Shown in pieces: positions 43,456-52,220 of a stretch of 64,000 bases of DNA. The position numbers were made by a program, and so were the translations under genes. Source of the stretch: Methylobacterium sp. J-090 (GTDB lineage Bacteria > Pseudomonadota > Alphaproteobacteria > Rhizobiales > Beijerinckiaceae); the NCBI RefSeq assembly GCF_022829345.1, contig NZ_JAKSXV010000114.1:1-64000 (forward strand), written 5' to 3'. How positions within the stretch are numbered: position 1 is the stretch's first letter; each line of letters starts with the position of its first letter. A model generated the notes under the pieces. That model was not told where the DNA came from and did not search any database. It worked only from the letters and a program-made list of their open reading frames with translations.

Positions 43456-44859
43456 ATGGCACGCAGGTTCATCGGATCGCCGCTTCTTAGGCAGGTCCGC
43501 AGCCGGGCGAGCCTGGAAGCCTCCTGGCGTGTGATCGAGGCGAACGGCCGGTTCTCGAAATCGGAGACGGTCCGTAACGAGATCCTTGCGTTCCGCGAGA
43601 ATGCGTTCGGAAACCTCACGTCGCTCGGCGCACGGCTGCGACGCGGCACCTTCAGGTTCCCGGCCGCCCGGGCGGTGCCCATTCCCAAGGGCGACAAGAA
43701 GGACCGAATGGCCTTCCGCCCCATCGTGCTCGGAACCGTCGAGGCGCGCATCGTCCAGCGCTCCATCCTCGGCGTGCTGACCGGCATTCGCGACCTTCAG
43801 CCCTATTTTCAGAACCCACACAGCTTCGGGGGTATCAAGAAGGCTTCTGGGCAGGACCTGGCGGCCGTCCCAGCCGCGATCCGCGAGGTGCTTTTCGCCA
43901 TCGGCAATGGGGCCGCGTTCGTCTCCTGCGCCGACATCAGTGGCTTCTTCACCCGCATCCCCAAATCGACCGTGACGGCGATCATCGCGGGCGTCGTGCC
44001 CGACCCGGACTTCATGGCGCTCTTCACCGACGCCGTGAGGGTCGAGCTCAGCAACATGGCCGACCTACGCGAGCGGATCGAGAAGTTCCCCATCCACGAC
44101 ATCGGCGTCGCCCAGGGCAACTCCCTTTCGCCGCTGCTCGGGAACCTGATCCTGCATGAGTTCGACAGGATCATGAACGAGGGCGATTGCCGCTGCATTC
44201 GCTACATCGACGATTTCATCGTGCTCGCGCCGAACAAGAGGGCGGCCGCGGCCCGCATGAGACGCGCCACAAGCCATCTCTCTGGGCTTGGCATGACCCT
44301 GTCGCCCGAAAAGACGCATACGGAGCCCCGCAGCGTCACGGAGGGATTCGAATTCCTTGGCATCGAGCTGGTGAACGGTCTGATCCGCCCCTCCGCTAAG
44401 GCTCAGCGGAAGTTCGTTGCGTCACTGGAGACTATGCTGAAGGAGAGCAGAAAGGCATTCCGAGCCAGACGGGCCGGCACCGTGCTTCCGAAAGGGCAGT
44501 CCTTGCTAGGTACGCTTCGACGCTTCGACGGGGCGATCCAAGGCTGGGGCAAGCATTATAGCTTCTGCAACGACGGGGCGGCTTTCGCTGCGCTCGATGA
44601 CACGATCACGGGGCTGATCCGAGATTATCTCGGCATCTACTCCGACGAGCGGCGTTCGGCCGGCGATGCGGGCCGACGCTCGTTGCTTGGGATCGAATCG
44701 CTTTCGGAGATGGAGCGATCCCCGTTTCCCTGGCCCACCAAGCGAGCGGGAGGGCGCCATTCGATGCTGACCGGGATGCCTTCACTGCTCGATCCGATGC
44801 CACCATCGTCGCCACCGCACCTTGCTGGCGAAGCGGATCGGCTAATCGTCCCTCGTTGA
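43456..44859 (+). CDS. reverse transcriptase (RNA-directed DNA polymerase), orphan type
   Basis: This 467-aa protein shows the RT motifs in order: RPIVLGTVEARIVQRSIL (88-105), FVSCADISGFFTRIP (catalytic Asp160), AQGNSLSPLLGNLIL (219-233), YIDDF (Asp252/Asp253), LSPEKTHTE (282-290) and FEFLG (298-302). A thumb or domain-X-like part follows (LLGTLRRFDGAIQGWGKHYSF, 350-370), then a Pro-rich tail. There is no HNH endonuclease, protease, nitrilase or other fused domain. All active-site aspartates are intact. The adjacent identical repeats suggest a template or partner RNA. Group assignment (intron-like, retron or defence-type) is not possible from motifs alone. Confidence 0.92.
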   Translation: MARRFIGSPLLRQVRSRASLEASWRVIEANGRFSKSETVRNEILAFRENAFGNLTSLGARLRRGTFRFPAARAVPIPKGDKKDRMAFRPIVLGTVEARIVQRSILGVLTGIRDLQPYFQNPHSFGGIKKASGQDLAAVPAAIREVLFAIGNGAAFVSCADISGFFTRIPKSTVTAIIAGVVPDPDFMALFTDAVRVELSNMADLRERIEKFPIHDIGVAQGNSLSPLLGNLILHEFDRIMNEGDCRCIRYIDDFIVLAPNKRAAAARMRRATSHLSGLGMTLSPEKTHTEPRSVTEGFEFLGIELVNGLIRPSAKAQRKFVASLETMLKESRKAFRARRAGTVLPKGQSLLGTLRRFDGAIQGWGKHYSFCNDGAAFAALDDTITGLIRDYLGIYSDERRSAGDAGRRSLLGIESLSEMERSPFPWPTKRAGGRHSMLTGMPSLLDPMPPSSPPHLAGEADRLIVPR

Positions 44860-45507
44860 CCACCCAGTGGGTCCGCACCTGCGCGAGCAATCGCATCGTC
44901 TGTCCGGCGACCGGAATTATGTACCCCGACATGCTTCGCCCCCGGCCGCCAGATCTCGCCGTCCTTCGCGTTCCAGCTTGCAGTCGGAGCTGTCGGCGGA
45001 TGGGCGTTGGCCGGTCACCGCTTGTCAGCCGAGGTCGGGGCGTTGGCAGACATAGCATGCGCAATTGCCGGGACGCTCCTCGGCCGGGCCGCCCGGAGGC
45101 CGGACTCCCGAACGGCACTCGGACGCTTTAATGGCCTCCCCGAGGATGCCACCGCCGTCAGCCTCACCGTAATGGTGGTTTGCTCGGCCGAGCGCCATCC
45201 CTGAACGACGGGTGCAACCTCCAGCGCTCGCGGTACCTGTGGACCCCAGGGCTCGCGCCGGGATGCAGGATCGTGTCGGTCTTACCAAGTAAACCGGCGT
45301 CGATGCAGGCGATGGAGTTCTATGCATCGGGCGGGTTGTAGTTTGGGGCGGGGTACCGACCGTCGGAAACGCCAGGGCGACCATTACCCGCGGTCGCGGA
45401 TGGGAACGCCCCTCGTCCGAAGTTGATTTGGACAGCGACCGGGGCTGACTAAGCCCGCGCCGGCCGCGGTCATGGCCGGCATGGATCAACCTCCCCAGGA
45501 TACCTTC
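44860..45507. other. intergenic stretch downstream of the reverse transcriptase
   Basis: No convincing gene lies in this 648-bp stretch. A frame around 44950-45204 gives a hydrophobic segment (FAFQLAVGAVGGWALAG) but lacks a start and a ribosome binding site. I see no group II intron domain V-like hairpin here. Confidence 0.4.
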
Positions 45508-46413
45508 ATGACGGACGTACGGAACCATCGCGTGGCGATGCAAGACCCCCGCACCCAGTACCCGCAGCCGCCGTTCAAGCGGCAGCCGCAGGAAGCGCCG
45601 GGGCTGGCCGAGGCGATGGACCCGAAGCCCGACCACGGTGAGACGAGCTATGTCGGGCACGGGCGCCTTGCCGGCCGCAAGGCTCTGGTGACCGGAGCCG
45701 ACAGCGGCATCGGGCGCGCCGCTGCAATCGCTTTCGCCCGTGAGGGCGCCGACGTCGCCCTGAGTTTCGTTGAGGCGGAAATGCCCGACGCACGGGAGGT
45801 GGCCAGGCTGATCGAGGCCGAGGGTCGCAAGGCGATCCTGCTGCCGGGCGATATCACCGACAGGCCGTTCTGCGAGACGCTGGTGCACAAGGCCGTGGTC
45901 GAACTCGGCGGCCTCGACATCCTCGTGAACAATGCCGGCAAGCAGACCAACCAGACGGACATCGGCGACATCACGGACGAGCAGTTCGACCTGACGCTGA
46001 AGACCAACCTCTACGCGATGTTCTGGATCACCAAGGCGGCGATGCCGCTGCTGCCGGCGGGTGCCTCCATCATCAATACGGCGTCCGTCGTGGCCTACAA
46101 CCCGCCCAAGATCCTGGTTGACTACGCGACCACCAAGGCCGGGATCATCGCGTTCACGAAGGCGGTGGCCAAGCAGTCCATCGACAAGGGCATCCGCGTG
46201 AACGCCGTGGCGCCCGGCCCGTTCTGGACCGCGCTGCAGCCGTCCGGAGGCCAGCCGCAGGAAGCCGTCGAGACGTTCGGCTCCGAGGTTCCCCTGGGGC
46301 GTCCCGGGCAGCCGGTGGAGCTCGCCCCGATCTACGTGTTCCTGGCGTCCCAGGAGGCGAGCTTCGTCACCGGCGAGGTCTACGGCGCCACCGGTGGTAA
46401 CGGCACCGCCTAG
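45508..46413 (+). CDS. SDR family oxidoreductase
   Basis: This 301-aa protein is a paralogue of the one at 28444, with the same N-terminal extension (YPQPPFKRQPQEAPGLAEAM), VTGADSGIGRAAA, NNAGKQ, and YATTKAGIIAF (catalytic Tyr/Lys), ending FVTGEVYGATGG. It is an NAD(P)-dependent dehydrogenase/reductase of the YghA-like group, substrate unknown. The start at ATG 45508 has AGGA at suitable spacing; an upstream in-frame ATG at 45481 is possible. Confidence 0.9.
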   Translation: MTDVRNHRVAMQDPRTQYPQPPFKRQPQEAPGLAEAMDPKPDHGETSYVGHGRLAGRKALVTGADSGIGRAAAIAFAREGADVALSFVEAEMPDAREVARLIEAEGRKAILLPGDITDRPFCETLVHKAVVELGGLDILVNNAGKQTNQTDIGDITDEQFDLTLKTNLYAMFWITKAAMPLLPAGASIINTASVVAYNPPKILVDYATTKAGIIAFTKAVAKQSIDKGIRVNAVAPGPFWTALQPSGGQPQEAVETFGSEVPLGRPGQPVELAPIYVFLASQEASFVTGEVYGATGGNGTA

Positions 46414-46430
46414 CCGGACCGCACCGGATC

Positions 46431-46457
46431 GGGCCGACCGTTATTCCCGGTCGGCCC
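46431..46457 (+). terminator. terminator-like hairpin after the SDR gene
   Basis: GGGCCGACC pairs with GGTCGGCCC across a short T-containing loop, starting 18 bp after the stop codon. A weak T-rich flank follows. Confidence 0.5.
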
Positions 46458-46581
46458 GGTCTACTCAGCGAACCGAGGCATCGCCCCTAGAGAACGAAGG
46501 GGAGCCCACGGTGGCGGGCGCAGCCATGCGTGCCGTTCCTCATACGCATCCCTGCCCATCCTCAAGACGGATCGAACCTCC

Positions 46582-47367
46582 ATGGCATCTCAGCGTCCTC
46601 TCGCCCTTGTGACCGGCGGCTCCTCCGGCATCGGCTTCGAGCTCGCCAAGCAGTTCGCCCGGAACGGCTTCGACGTCGCGATCACTGGTTCCAGCGATAA
46701 GGTCCACGACGACGCCGGCGAACTGCGCGACCTCGGCGTGGAGGCTTACCCTCACAGGGCCGACGCCTCGACCTACGAGGGCGTCGAGGGATTCTGGACC
46801 TTCGTGACCGACCTCGGTCGCTCCGTCGAGGCCGCGGCCCTCAACGTTGGGATCGGCCAGGGTGGCGCCTTCCTCGACAATGATTTGGAGAACGAGTTCC
46901 GGCTGATCGCGATCAACGTCACCGGCACCGTGCACCTAGCCAAGCGGGTGGTGCAGCACATGGTCCCGAACGGGCGTGGCCGCATCCTGATCACCTCGTC
47001 TGTCTCGGCCACCCTGCCTACCCCCTACGAGACCGTCTACGGCCCTTCGAAGGCGTTCGGCTTCATGTTCGCCGAGAGCCTGAGGGAGGAACTTCGCGAT
47101 ACCGGTGTGACGGTCACGGCTCTCCTGCCCGGGGCAACCGACAGTCAGTTCCACAAGAACGCCGGCATGGGCACCAGCGCCATCGACCACGGCAAGAAGA
47201 ACGACAGGACCGAGGTCGCCCGCCAGGGCTTCGAGGCCTTGATGAACGACGTGGACCACGTCGTCGGTGGCGACGCGGAGACCAAGCAGCAGGTCGTCGA
47301 CAACCGAAAGACGCCTGAGCCGGAGAAGGCGGCACGCCACGCAAAGATGACCCGCCTGCAGGGCTGA
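46582..47367 (+). CDS. SDR family oxidoreductase
   Basis: This 261-aa protein is a classical short-chain dehydrogenase: VTGGSSGIGFELAKQFA, an N-V-G variant of the NAG motif (ALNVGIGQGG), Ser in ILITSSVSA and YGPSKAFGF (Tyr/Lys). The last 50 residues are charged (QQVVDNRKTPEPEKAARHAKM) and typical of this subfamily. It is paralogous to the gene at 62981. Substrate unknown. Confidence 0.9.
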   Translation: MASQRPLALVTGGSSGIGFELAKQFARNGFDVAITGSSDKVHDDAGELRDLGVEAYPHRADASTYEGVEGFWTFVTDLGRSVEAAALNVGIGQGGAFLDNDLENEFRLIAINVTGTVHLAKRVVQHMVPNGRGRILITSSVSATLPTPYETVYGPSKAFGFMFAESLREELRDTGVTVTALLPGATDSQFHKNAGMGTSAIDHGKKNDRTEVARQGFEALMNDVDHVVGGDAETKQQVVDNRKTPEPEKAARHAKMTRLQG

Positions 47368-47866
47368 CCCTCCGGGGGGCATCGCCGCCGCTGTGGCCGA
47401 CGCCCTCGTCCGGCCCATGAGCGTCGGCGACTTCGCATCCATCCGACAAGCTGGGCTTGGTGACCATCGCGGCCGGGGCGTGGGCATGATCCCGCGGCTT
47501 GGCATCCAACCCCGAGGCTCACGCTGGCCGTAGCTCGGTCTCCCCGCCAGCAATCTGGCAACGAACGGGTGCCCCGCGGTTGTCGCCGCCAAGCCGTAGG
47601 GTCGCCCCGGGTGCAGTCACTGCCTCGGATGCCGTCATCGCGAACGGATGCGATGTCGGACCTGAAACTTTCGGCGGTCCGATCCCGTAACGATACGCAA
47701 GAACGGAATCGCGCCCTGGCCCCAGGCTTGATTTGAGCGTGCGATACCTATTGGCTATCTATTATAGAATAGATAATAATTACCCCATTTTTTTAAGGAA
47801 CAACGATACAATCATGCTGTTGTCCTGTGGGTTGGATAAGATGTTCACCTGTACAGGAGATATTGC
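47368..47866. promoter_or_regulatory. intergenic region with an AT-rich promoter island
   Basis: The left part is ordinary GC-rich DNA without a gene. From about 47730 the composition turns sharply AT-rich (TATTATAGAATAGATAATAATT and a T7 run), ending in a strong ribosome binding site (AGGAGAT) for the Met-rich peptide. This is the clearest promoter-like stretch in the window. Confidence 0.55.
47756..47775. promoter_or_regulatory. palindromic operator candidate TATCTATT-N4-AATAGATA
   Basis: A perfect 8+8 inverted repeat with a 4-bp spacer in the AT-rich island, about 90 bp upstream of the Met-rich peptide start. It is suited to binding of a dimeric regulator. The regulator is unknown. Confidence 0.5.
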
Positions 47867-48100
47867 ATGAAGACGTTCACCCTTGCGCTGACCGCCCTGA
47901 CCGCCCTCGGCGGCATCGCCCTCGCTTCCGGTTCGGCCAGCGCCGCGCCGATGTCCGCTAACGGCATGCAGTCCGAGAGCGGCGTCACCCAGGTCCGCAT
48001 GATGCAGGGCGACCGGATGCTGATGAAGAAGCGTATGATGCGGAAGCAGATGATGAAGCGCGGCATGATGAAGAAGCGGATGATGAACCGCGGGATGTGA
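47867..48100 (+). CDS. small secreted Met/Lys/Arg-rich protein
   Basis: This 77-aa protein has a signal peptide (MKTFTLALTALTALGGIALA, cleavage near SASA-AP). The mature part of about 50 residues ends in repeats of the type KRMMRKQMMKRGMMKKRMM. At least 15 of the last 34 residues are Met and most others are Lys/Arg. Met-rich secreted peptides can bind Cu(I), and the basic repeats could contact membranes or polyanions; both are inference. It has its own AT-rich promoter region, a strong ribosome binding site and a hairpin terminator. Confidence 0.75.
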   Translation: MKTFTLALTALTALGGIALASGSASAAPMSANGMQSESGVTQVRMMQGDRMLMKKRMMRKQMMKRGMMKKRMMNRGM

Positions 48101-48120
48101 TCCCTAGCGCCATGCGCTTC

Positions 48121-48145
48121 CGGAGGCCCCGATGCGGGGCCTCCG
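48121..48145 (+). terminator. 11-bp stem hairpin after the Met-rich gene
   Basis: CGGAGGCCCCG-ATG-CGGGGCCTCCG forms an 11-bp stem with a 3-base loop 21 bp after the stop. The ATG at 48132, the first possible start of the next gene, lies in the loop, so that gene more likely starts downstream. Confidence 0.6.
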
Positions 48146-49058
48146 CCCCGGTGGCCATGAGTTCGAGGACGACCGTTTGGCTCGAACCTACCTGACCAGA
48201 TCCGCTCCCGAGACCGGCGAGGTCGAGCGCCGCCGGTGGATATTCCGGCATCCCGCCGTCATCCGCCTCACGCACTGGGTCAACGCGGTCTGCCTCCTGG
48301 TGCTGCTGATGAGCGGCCTGCAGATCTTCAACGCCCATCCGGCCCTGTACTGGGGCAAGGTCTCGACCTTTGACACCCCGCTGATGGCGATGTCCTCCAC
48401 CGAGGACGATCCGCCGAAAGGCGTCACGAAAGTCCTCGGGCACACCTTCGACACCACCGGCTGGCTCGGCTCCTCGGCGGGCGCCGACGGCGAGGCGGCG
48501 GACCGCGGCTTCCCGGCCTGGGCGACCCTGCCGAGCGACCAGGATCTCACCGGCGGCCGCTCCTGGCACTTCTTTTTCGCCTGGGCCTTCGTCCTGAACG
48601 GCCTCGCCTACCTAGTCTACGGGCTGGTCAGCGGACAGCTTCGATTCCGGGTGATCCCGTCACGCGACCAGATCCGGCACTTCGGCGCTTCGGTTTGGGA
48701 GCACATGACGCTGCGCTTCCCGCAAGGCGACGAGGCCAAGCGCTACAACGTCATCCAGAAGCTCACCTACCTCGTCGTGCTGTTCGTGCTCCTGCCGGTG
48801 CAGGTCCTGGCCGGTCTGGCGATGTCGCCGGCGATGAACGCGGCGTTCCCGTTCCTGCTGACGCTGTTCGACGGGCGCCAGTCGGCTCGCACGATCCACT
48901 TCGTCGTGGCCGCGCTGCTGGTCCTGTTCGTGATCGTGCATGTCGCCCTCGTCCTGCTCTCGGGCTTCTGGAACAACATGCGCGGCATGCTCACCGGCTG
49001 GTTCGTGATCGAGCGCAAGGTCGAGCCGACGCCCGCTGCCGGGGAGACCCAGGCATGA
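48132..49058 (+). CDS. cytochrome b561-type membrane subunit
   Basis: This protein of about 294-308 aa has four or more membrane helices and His residues suited to two b-hemes (VIRLTHWVNAVC; SWHFFFAWAFVL; TIHFVVAALLVLFVIVHVAL). It ends with an overlap (ATGA) into the molybdopterin oxidoreductase gene, so it probably passes electrons between the quinone pool and that periplasmic enzyme. The start is uncertain: ATG 48132 lies within a terminator hairpin, and TTG 48177 is an alternative. Confidence 0.85.
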   Translation: MRGLRPGGHEFEDDRLARTYLTRSAPETGEVERRRWIFRHPAVIRLTHWVNAVCLLVLLMSGLQIFNAHPALYWGKVSTFDTPLMAMSSTEDDPPKGVTKVLGHTFDTTGWLGSSAGADGEAADRGFPAWATLPSDQDLTGGRSWHFFFAWAFVLNGLAYLVYGLVSGQLRFRVIPSRDQIRHFGASVWEHMTLRFPQGDEAKRYNVIQKLTYLVVLFVLLPVQVLAGLAMSPAMNAAFPFLLTLFDGRQSARTIHFVVAALLVLFVIVHVALVLLSGFWNNMRGMLTGWFVIERKVEPTPAAGETQA

Positions 49059-49987
49059 GCCGCCTTCCAAGCCGACGCGCCCTCCTGGCGGGGGCTTCCG
49101 CCTCCGCCGCGGCGGCCCTGGTTGGCGGATGCGACCGCCTCGGTAACGCGGCGTGGTTCCAGCGCACCCTTAAGACCGGTGAGGACGCCAACCTGTTCGT
49201 CCAGCGCCTGCTCCTGACCGACCGGACCCTGGCACCGGAATACGCCGAGGCCGACATCTCGCCGTGGTTCAAGCCGAACGGCACCGAGGACCCGCCGGAC
49301 ATGGCCTACAAGACCCTGGCGAGGGGCAAGTTCGCCAAGTACCACCTGGAGGTCGACGGCCTCGTGGAGGCGCCCTTCAAGCTGTCGCTGGCCGAGCTCC
49401 GCAAGCTACCGGCGCGTACCCAGGTCACCCGGCACGATTGCGTCGAGGGGTGGAGCGCCATCGGCAAGTGGACCGGGGTGCCGCTCGCCGACCTCCTGTC
49501 CCGGGCCAGGCTGAAGCCTGCGGCGCGCTACGTGGTGTTCCATTGCGCCGACACCATGGACCAGGGCGAGGACGACGGCGGGGCCGACACCGCGCAGGAT
49601 GACGGCCCCGTCGACGCGGTCCCCGCAGGGAATGCCAACCCGGCCATGACCAAGCAGTCGGGCGCCGGGGAAAGCAGGAAGAGTTCCGGCGGCCAGCAGG
49701 CGTCGGAGGATACCGCGGCCGGCGGCGGATCGCCGGTCCGGTACTACGAGAGCATCGACCTCGTGGACGCGTTCCACCCTCAGACGATCCTCGCCTACGA
49801 CATGAACGGGATGGCGCTTCCGGTGTCGAACGGCGCTCCATTGCGGCTGCGGGTCGAACGAAACCTCGGCTACAAGCAGGCCAAATACGTGATGCGCATC
49901 GAGGTGGTCGAGAGCTTCGCGCACATCGGCGAGGGCAAGGGCGGCTACTGGGAGGACCAGGGCTACGCTTGGTATGCTGGCATCTGA
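49055..49987 (+). CDS. molybdopterin-dependent oxidoreductase (sulfite oxidase-like fold)
   Basis: This 310-aa protein has a twin-arginine-type signal (SRRALLAGASASAAAALVGGC) that also contains a lipobox-like GGC. The SUOX-type domain includes TRHDCVEGWSAIGKWTGVPLADLL, with the molybdenum-ligand Cys in HDCVEGW. A hydrophilic insertion (about residues 170-228, rich in Asp, Gly, Ser) splits the domain before YYESIDLVDAFHPQTILAY. It is coupled to the upstream cytochrome b gene. The substrate is unknown. A 3' remnant of a related gene lies near 53175. Confidence 0.87.
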   Translation: MSRLPSRRALLAGASASAAAALVGGCDRLGNAAWFQRTLKTGEDANLFVQRLLLTDRTLAPEYAEADISPWFKPNGTEDPPDMAYKTLARGKFAKYHLEVDGLVEAPFKLSLAELRKLPARTQVTRHDCVEGWSAIGKWTGVPLADLLSRARLKPAARYVVFHCADTMDQGEDDGGADTAQDDGPVDAVPAGNANPAMTKQSGAGESRKSSGGQQASEDTAAGGGSPVRYYESIDLVDAFHPQTILAYDMNGMALPVSNGAPLRLRVERNLGYKQAKYVMRIEVVESFAHIGEGKGGYWEDQGYAWYAGI

Positions 49988-50025
49988 GACGACGTGGCCG
50001 TGATGCCGGCCTGTAATACCGGGCG

Positions 50026-50697
50026 TTACATACGCACCACTCCCGAGGCGACCTCCAGCAAGGTCTCCCCGGTCACGTCCGGCGCTCGTAGCGCCTTGGA
50101 GTACGGCCGGCCACGGGCGACGTAGCCGGCCAGCAGGTCCGCGACCTTGGCTCCATGGAGGTCCCATGGATGCGTTGCGGCCAACAACATCTCCTCGGGT
50201 GCGACCCCGGCGGCCTGCGCGGCGTAAAGGTAGACCTCGGCACGCGGCTTGGAGAGCTTGACGTCCTCGACCGAAAGCACCTGCTCGACCAGGCCGTCCA
50301 TGCCCGCCGCCGCAAGCAGTCCCTTCGTGGTGCCAACCGCGCCGTTACTCAACGCGAGGATCCGGATGCCGGCATCGGCAAGGACCTGGAAGGCGGCCTT
50401 GGCGTCCTCGTGCGGGGGCAGGACCTTCATCATGTCGAGCACCGCCCGCTTCCGATCCGAGGAGGCGGTCAGGCCCTGCATGGCGAGCAATTCGTCGAGG
50501 CATCCCGACAGCACGGATTGGAAGGGCGCGAAGTTGTTCGTGGCCGCCAGGGCGAAGGTGTCCCGCAGGCCGGCGGTGTAGAGGACGTCCAGGGCGAGCG
50601 ATGGCAGGCCCAGCGCCATCAGCGCGGGCCGCATCGGCTCCATGCTGAACACCGTGCCGATGATGTCGAAGGCGACGACCTTGGGGCGGCTGGGCAT
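50026..50697 (-). CDS. HAD superfamily hydrolase (haloacid dehalogenase-like)
   Basis: This 223-aa protein has motif I VVAFDIIGTVF (nucleophile Asp), motif II ILALSNGAV, a Lys in the KLSKPRAEVY segment and motif IV LLAATHPWDLHGAK. This layout is that of L-2-haloacid dehalogenase-type HAD proteins. Whether it dehalogenates is unknown. It is transcribed leftward from 50697, alone. Confidence 0.85.
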   Translation of the reverse strand: MPSRPKVVAFDIIGTVFSMEPMRPALMALGLPSLALDVLYTAGLRDTFALAATNNFAPFQSVLSGCLDELLAMQGLTASSDRKRAVLDMMKVLPPHEDAKAAFQVLADAGIRILALSNGAVGTTKGLLAAAGMDGLVEQVLSVEDVKLSKPRAEVYLYAAQAAGVAPEEMLLAATHPWDLHGAKVADLLAGYVARGRPYSKALRAPDVTGETLLEVASGVVRM

Positions 50698-50883
50698 GGC
50701 GGCTCCGATATCGACGGGCGTGCGGGTTTCGGCGCTGTCAGGCTGGCGTCGAAGGGATCAGGGTCCGCTGCGAGGAGGCGAGCCATTCGTGTTTCGTGCG
50801 GAACGGACGCGAGCCGACCTCGGGAAAGGTCGGCCCGCGACGATGGCTCGGACGTGCCGGTCATCTATCCGGCTGGCGTCGGA

Positions 50884-52020
50884 TCACTTGGCGCCGGTCG
50901 AGCCGGTCGCAGTGCCGCCGAAGGCTGCCTTGAGGTCGCCGATCACGGCCGTCTCTGCCTCCTTGGCCTTGGCCACGACGTTGCCCATGCCGAAGAACTC
51001 GTGGGTCACGCCGGGATAATCCCTGTAGGTGACCTGCCCGCCGGCCGCCTTGATCTTGTCCGCCAGCATCTTGCCGTCGTCGTGCAGCGGGTCGATCTGC
51101 GCGGTCACCACCGTGAACGGCGGCAGGCCCTTGAGGTCGGCCTTGCCGACGATGTCGAGCCGCGGATCGGCGCGGTCGGCATCGTTGCGGACGGTCTGGT
51201 CGTAGAACCAGGCCATCATCGGCTTGTCGAGGGGCTTGGCCGAGGCGTTGTCCTTGTAGGACTGCGTGTCGAGGTTGGTGCCGGCCATCGGATAGACGGC
51301 CACGACCTGGACGGGCTTTTCGACGTTCCCGTCGCGGGCCATGATGGCCACGTTGGTCACGAGGTTACCGCCGGCGCTCTCGCCGAGCAGGGCGACCTTG
51401 GACGGGTCGCCGCCAAAGGACTTGGCGTTGGCCAGCGCCCACTTGTAGGCAGCGAAGGCGTCGTCCTGCTGGGCAGGGAACTTGGCCTCGGGGGCATGAC
51501 GGTACTCGACCGATACCACGACCGCCTTGACGCCCTTCGCGATGGCGCGCGGCGTCGCGTCGTAGGTGTCGAGGTCGGCGACCACGAAGCCGCCGCCGTG
51601 GTAGTAGACCAGGACCGGAAGCGGACTGGTGGCGCCATCGGGGGTGTAGATCCGAACCGGCTGGGTGCTGCCCGAAGTCTCGTACGACATGTCCTTCGTG
51701 GTGACACCCGGCTCCGGCGCCGTGGGCTTGCCCTGCTCCTTGAGAAGCTCCTTGACGCCGTCGGCGGCGCTCGGCTGCTTGCGGGCTTCCTGGGCGGAGA
51801 GCTTCGGGATCGGCTTCGGATCGAGCTTCTTCATCGCGTCGAGCACGTGCTTCATGTCGACGTCCAGATTCGCCATCGGCGAGCCGGTCACGGTCGAGAC
51901 GGCACCGTCGAAATGGTCCTTCATCGTCGGCTGCGCCTGGGCCCAGGCCGAGGTGGCAGCGAGGAAGGTCGTTCCGGCGAGAAGGGTGGCAAGGCAGGCG
52001 ATCTTGGTACGAACGAGCAT
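50884..52020 (-). CDS. secreted alpha/beta hydrolase (HSL/esterase family)
   Basis: This 378-aa protein has a signal peptide (MLVRTKIACLATLLAGTTFLAATSAWA). After a helical N-terminal segment comes the hormone-sensitive-lipase-type fold: oxyanion YYHGGGFVVAD, nucleophile GESAGGN, acid DPLHDDG and His in GVTHEFFG. It is probably a periplasmic or exported carboxylesterase. The start is ATG 52020. A cytosolic relative is at 58364. Confidence 0.9.
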   Translation of the reverse strand: MLVRTKIACLATLLAGTTFLAATSAWAQAQPTMKDHFDGAVSTVTGSPMANLDVDMKHVLDAMKKLDPKPIPKLSAQEARKQPSAADGVKELLKEQGKPTAPEPGVTTKDMSYETSGSTQPVRIYTPDGATSPLPVLVYYHGGGFVVADLDTYDATPRAIAKGVKAVVVSVEYRHAPEAKFPAQQDDAFAAYKWALANAKSFGGDPSKVALLGESAGGNLVTNVAIMARDGNVEKPVQVVAVYPMAGTNLDTQSYKDNASAKPLDKPMMAWFYDQTVRNDADRADPRLDIVGKADLKGLPPFTVVTAQIDPLHDDGKMLADKIKAAGGQVTYRDYPGVTHEFFGMGNVVAKAKEAETAVIGDLKAAFGGTATGSTGAK

Positions 52021-52220
52021 GAAATATCCCGGGCAGTGAATCTGATCGCCCCTGGAATGGGGCGACCCTCGACGGAGGCAACCACGACTGTGGCCCGGCG
52101 TTCCCGGCGTTGATTGTCCCGGACGGGCAGGCTGGAGGTCTCCGCGACGCCCCGGAACCGGGTCCGGGGGTCGGAGCTTGGCCTTCCGCGCCGGCGCCCC
52201 GTCCGGCAACGAGGAACGCC

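Noticed and set aside
44950..45204. Small hydrophobic frame downstream of the reverse transcriptase, considered as a toxin or effector partner
   Set aside because: It lacks an ATG/GTG start and a ribosome binding site, and its single hydrophobic stretch can arise by chance in Ala/Gly/Val-rich frames.
42733..45507. Group II intron with its own maturase
   Set aside because: No 5' GTGYG-type boundary, no domain V hairpin downstream, and no interrupted host gene can be seen.
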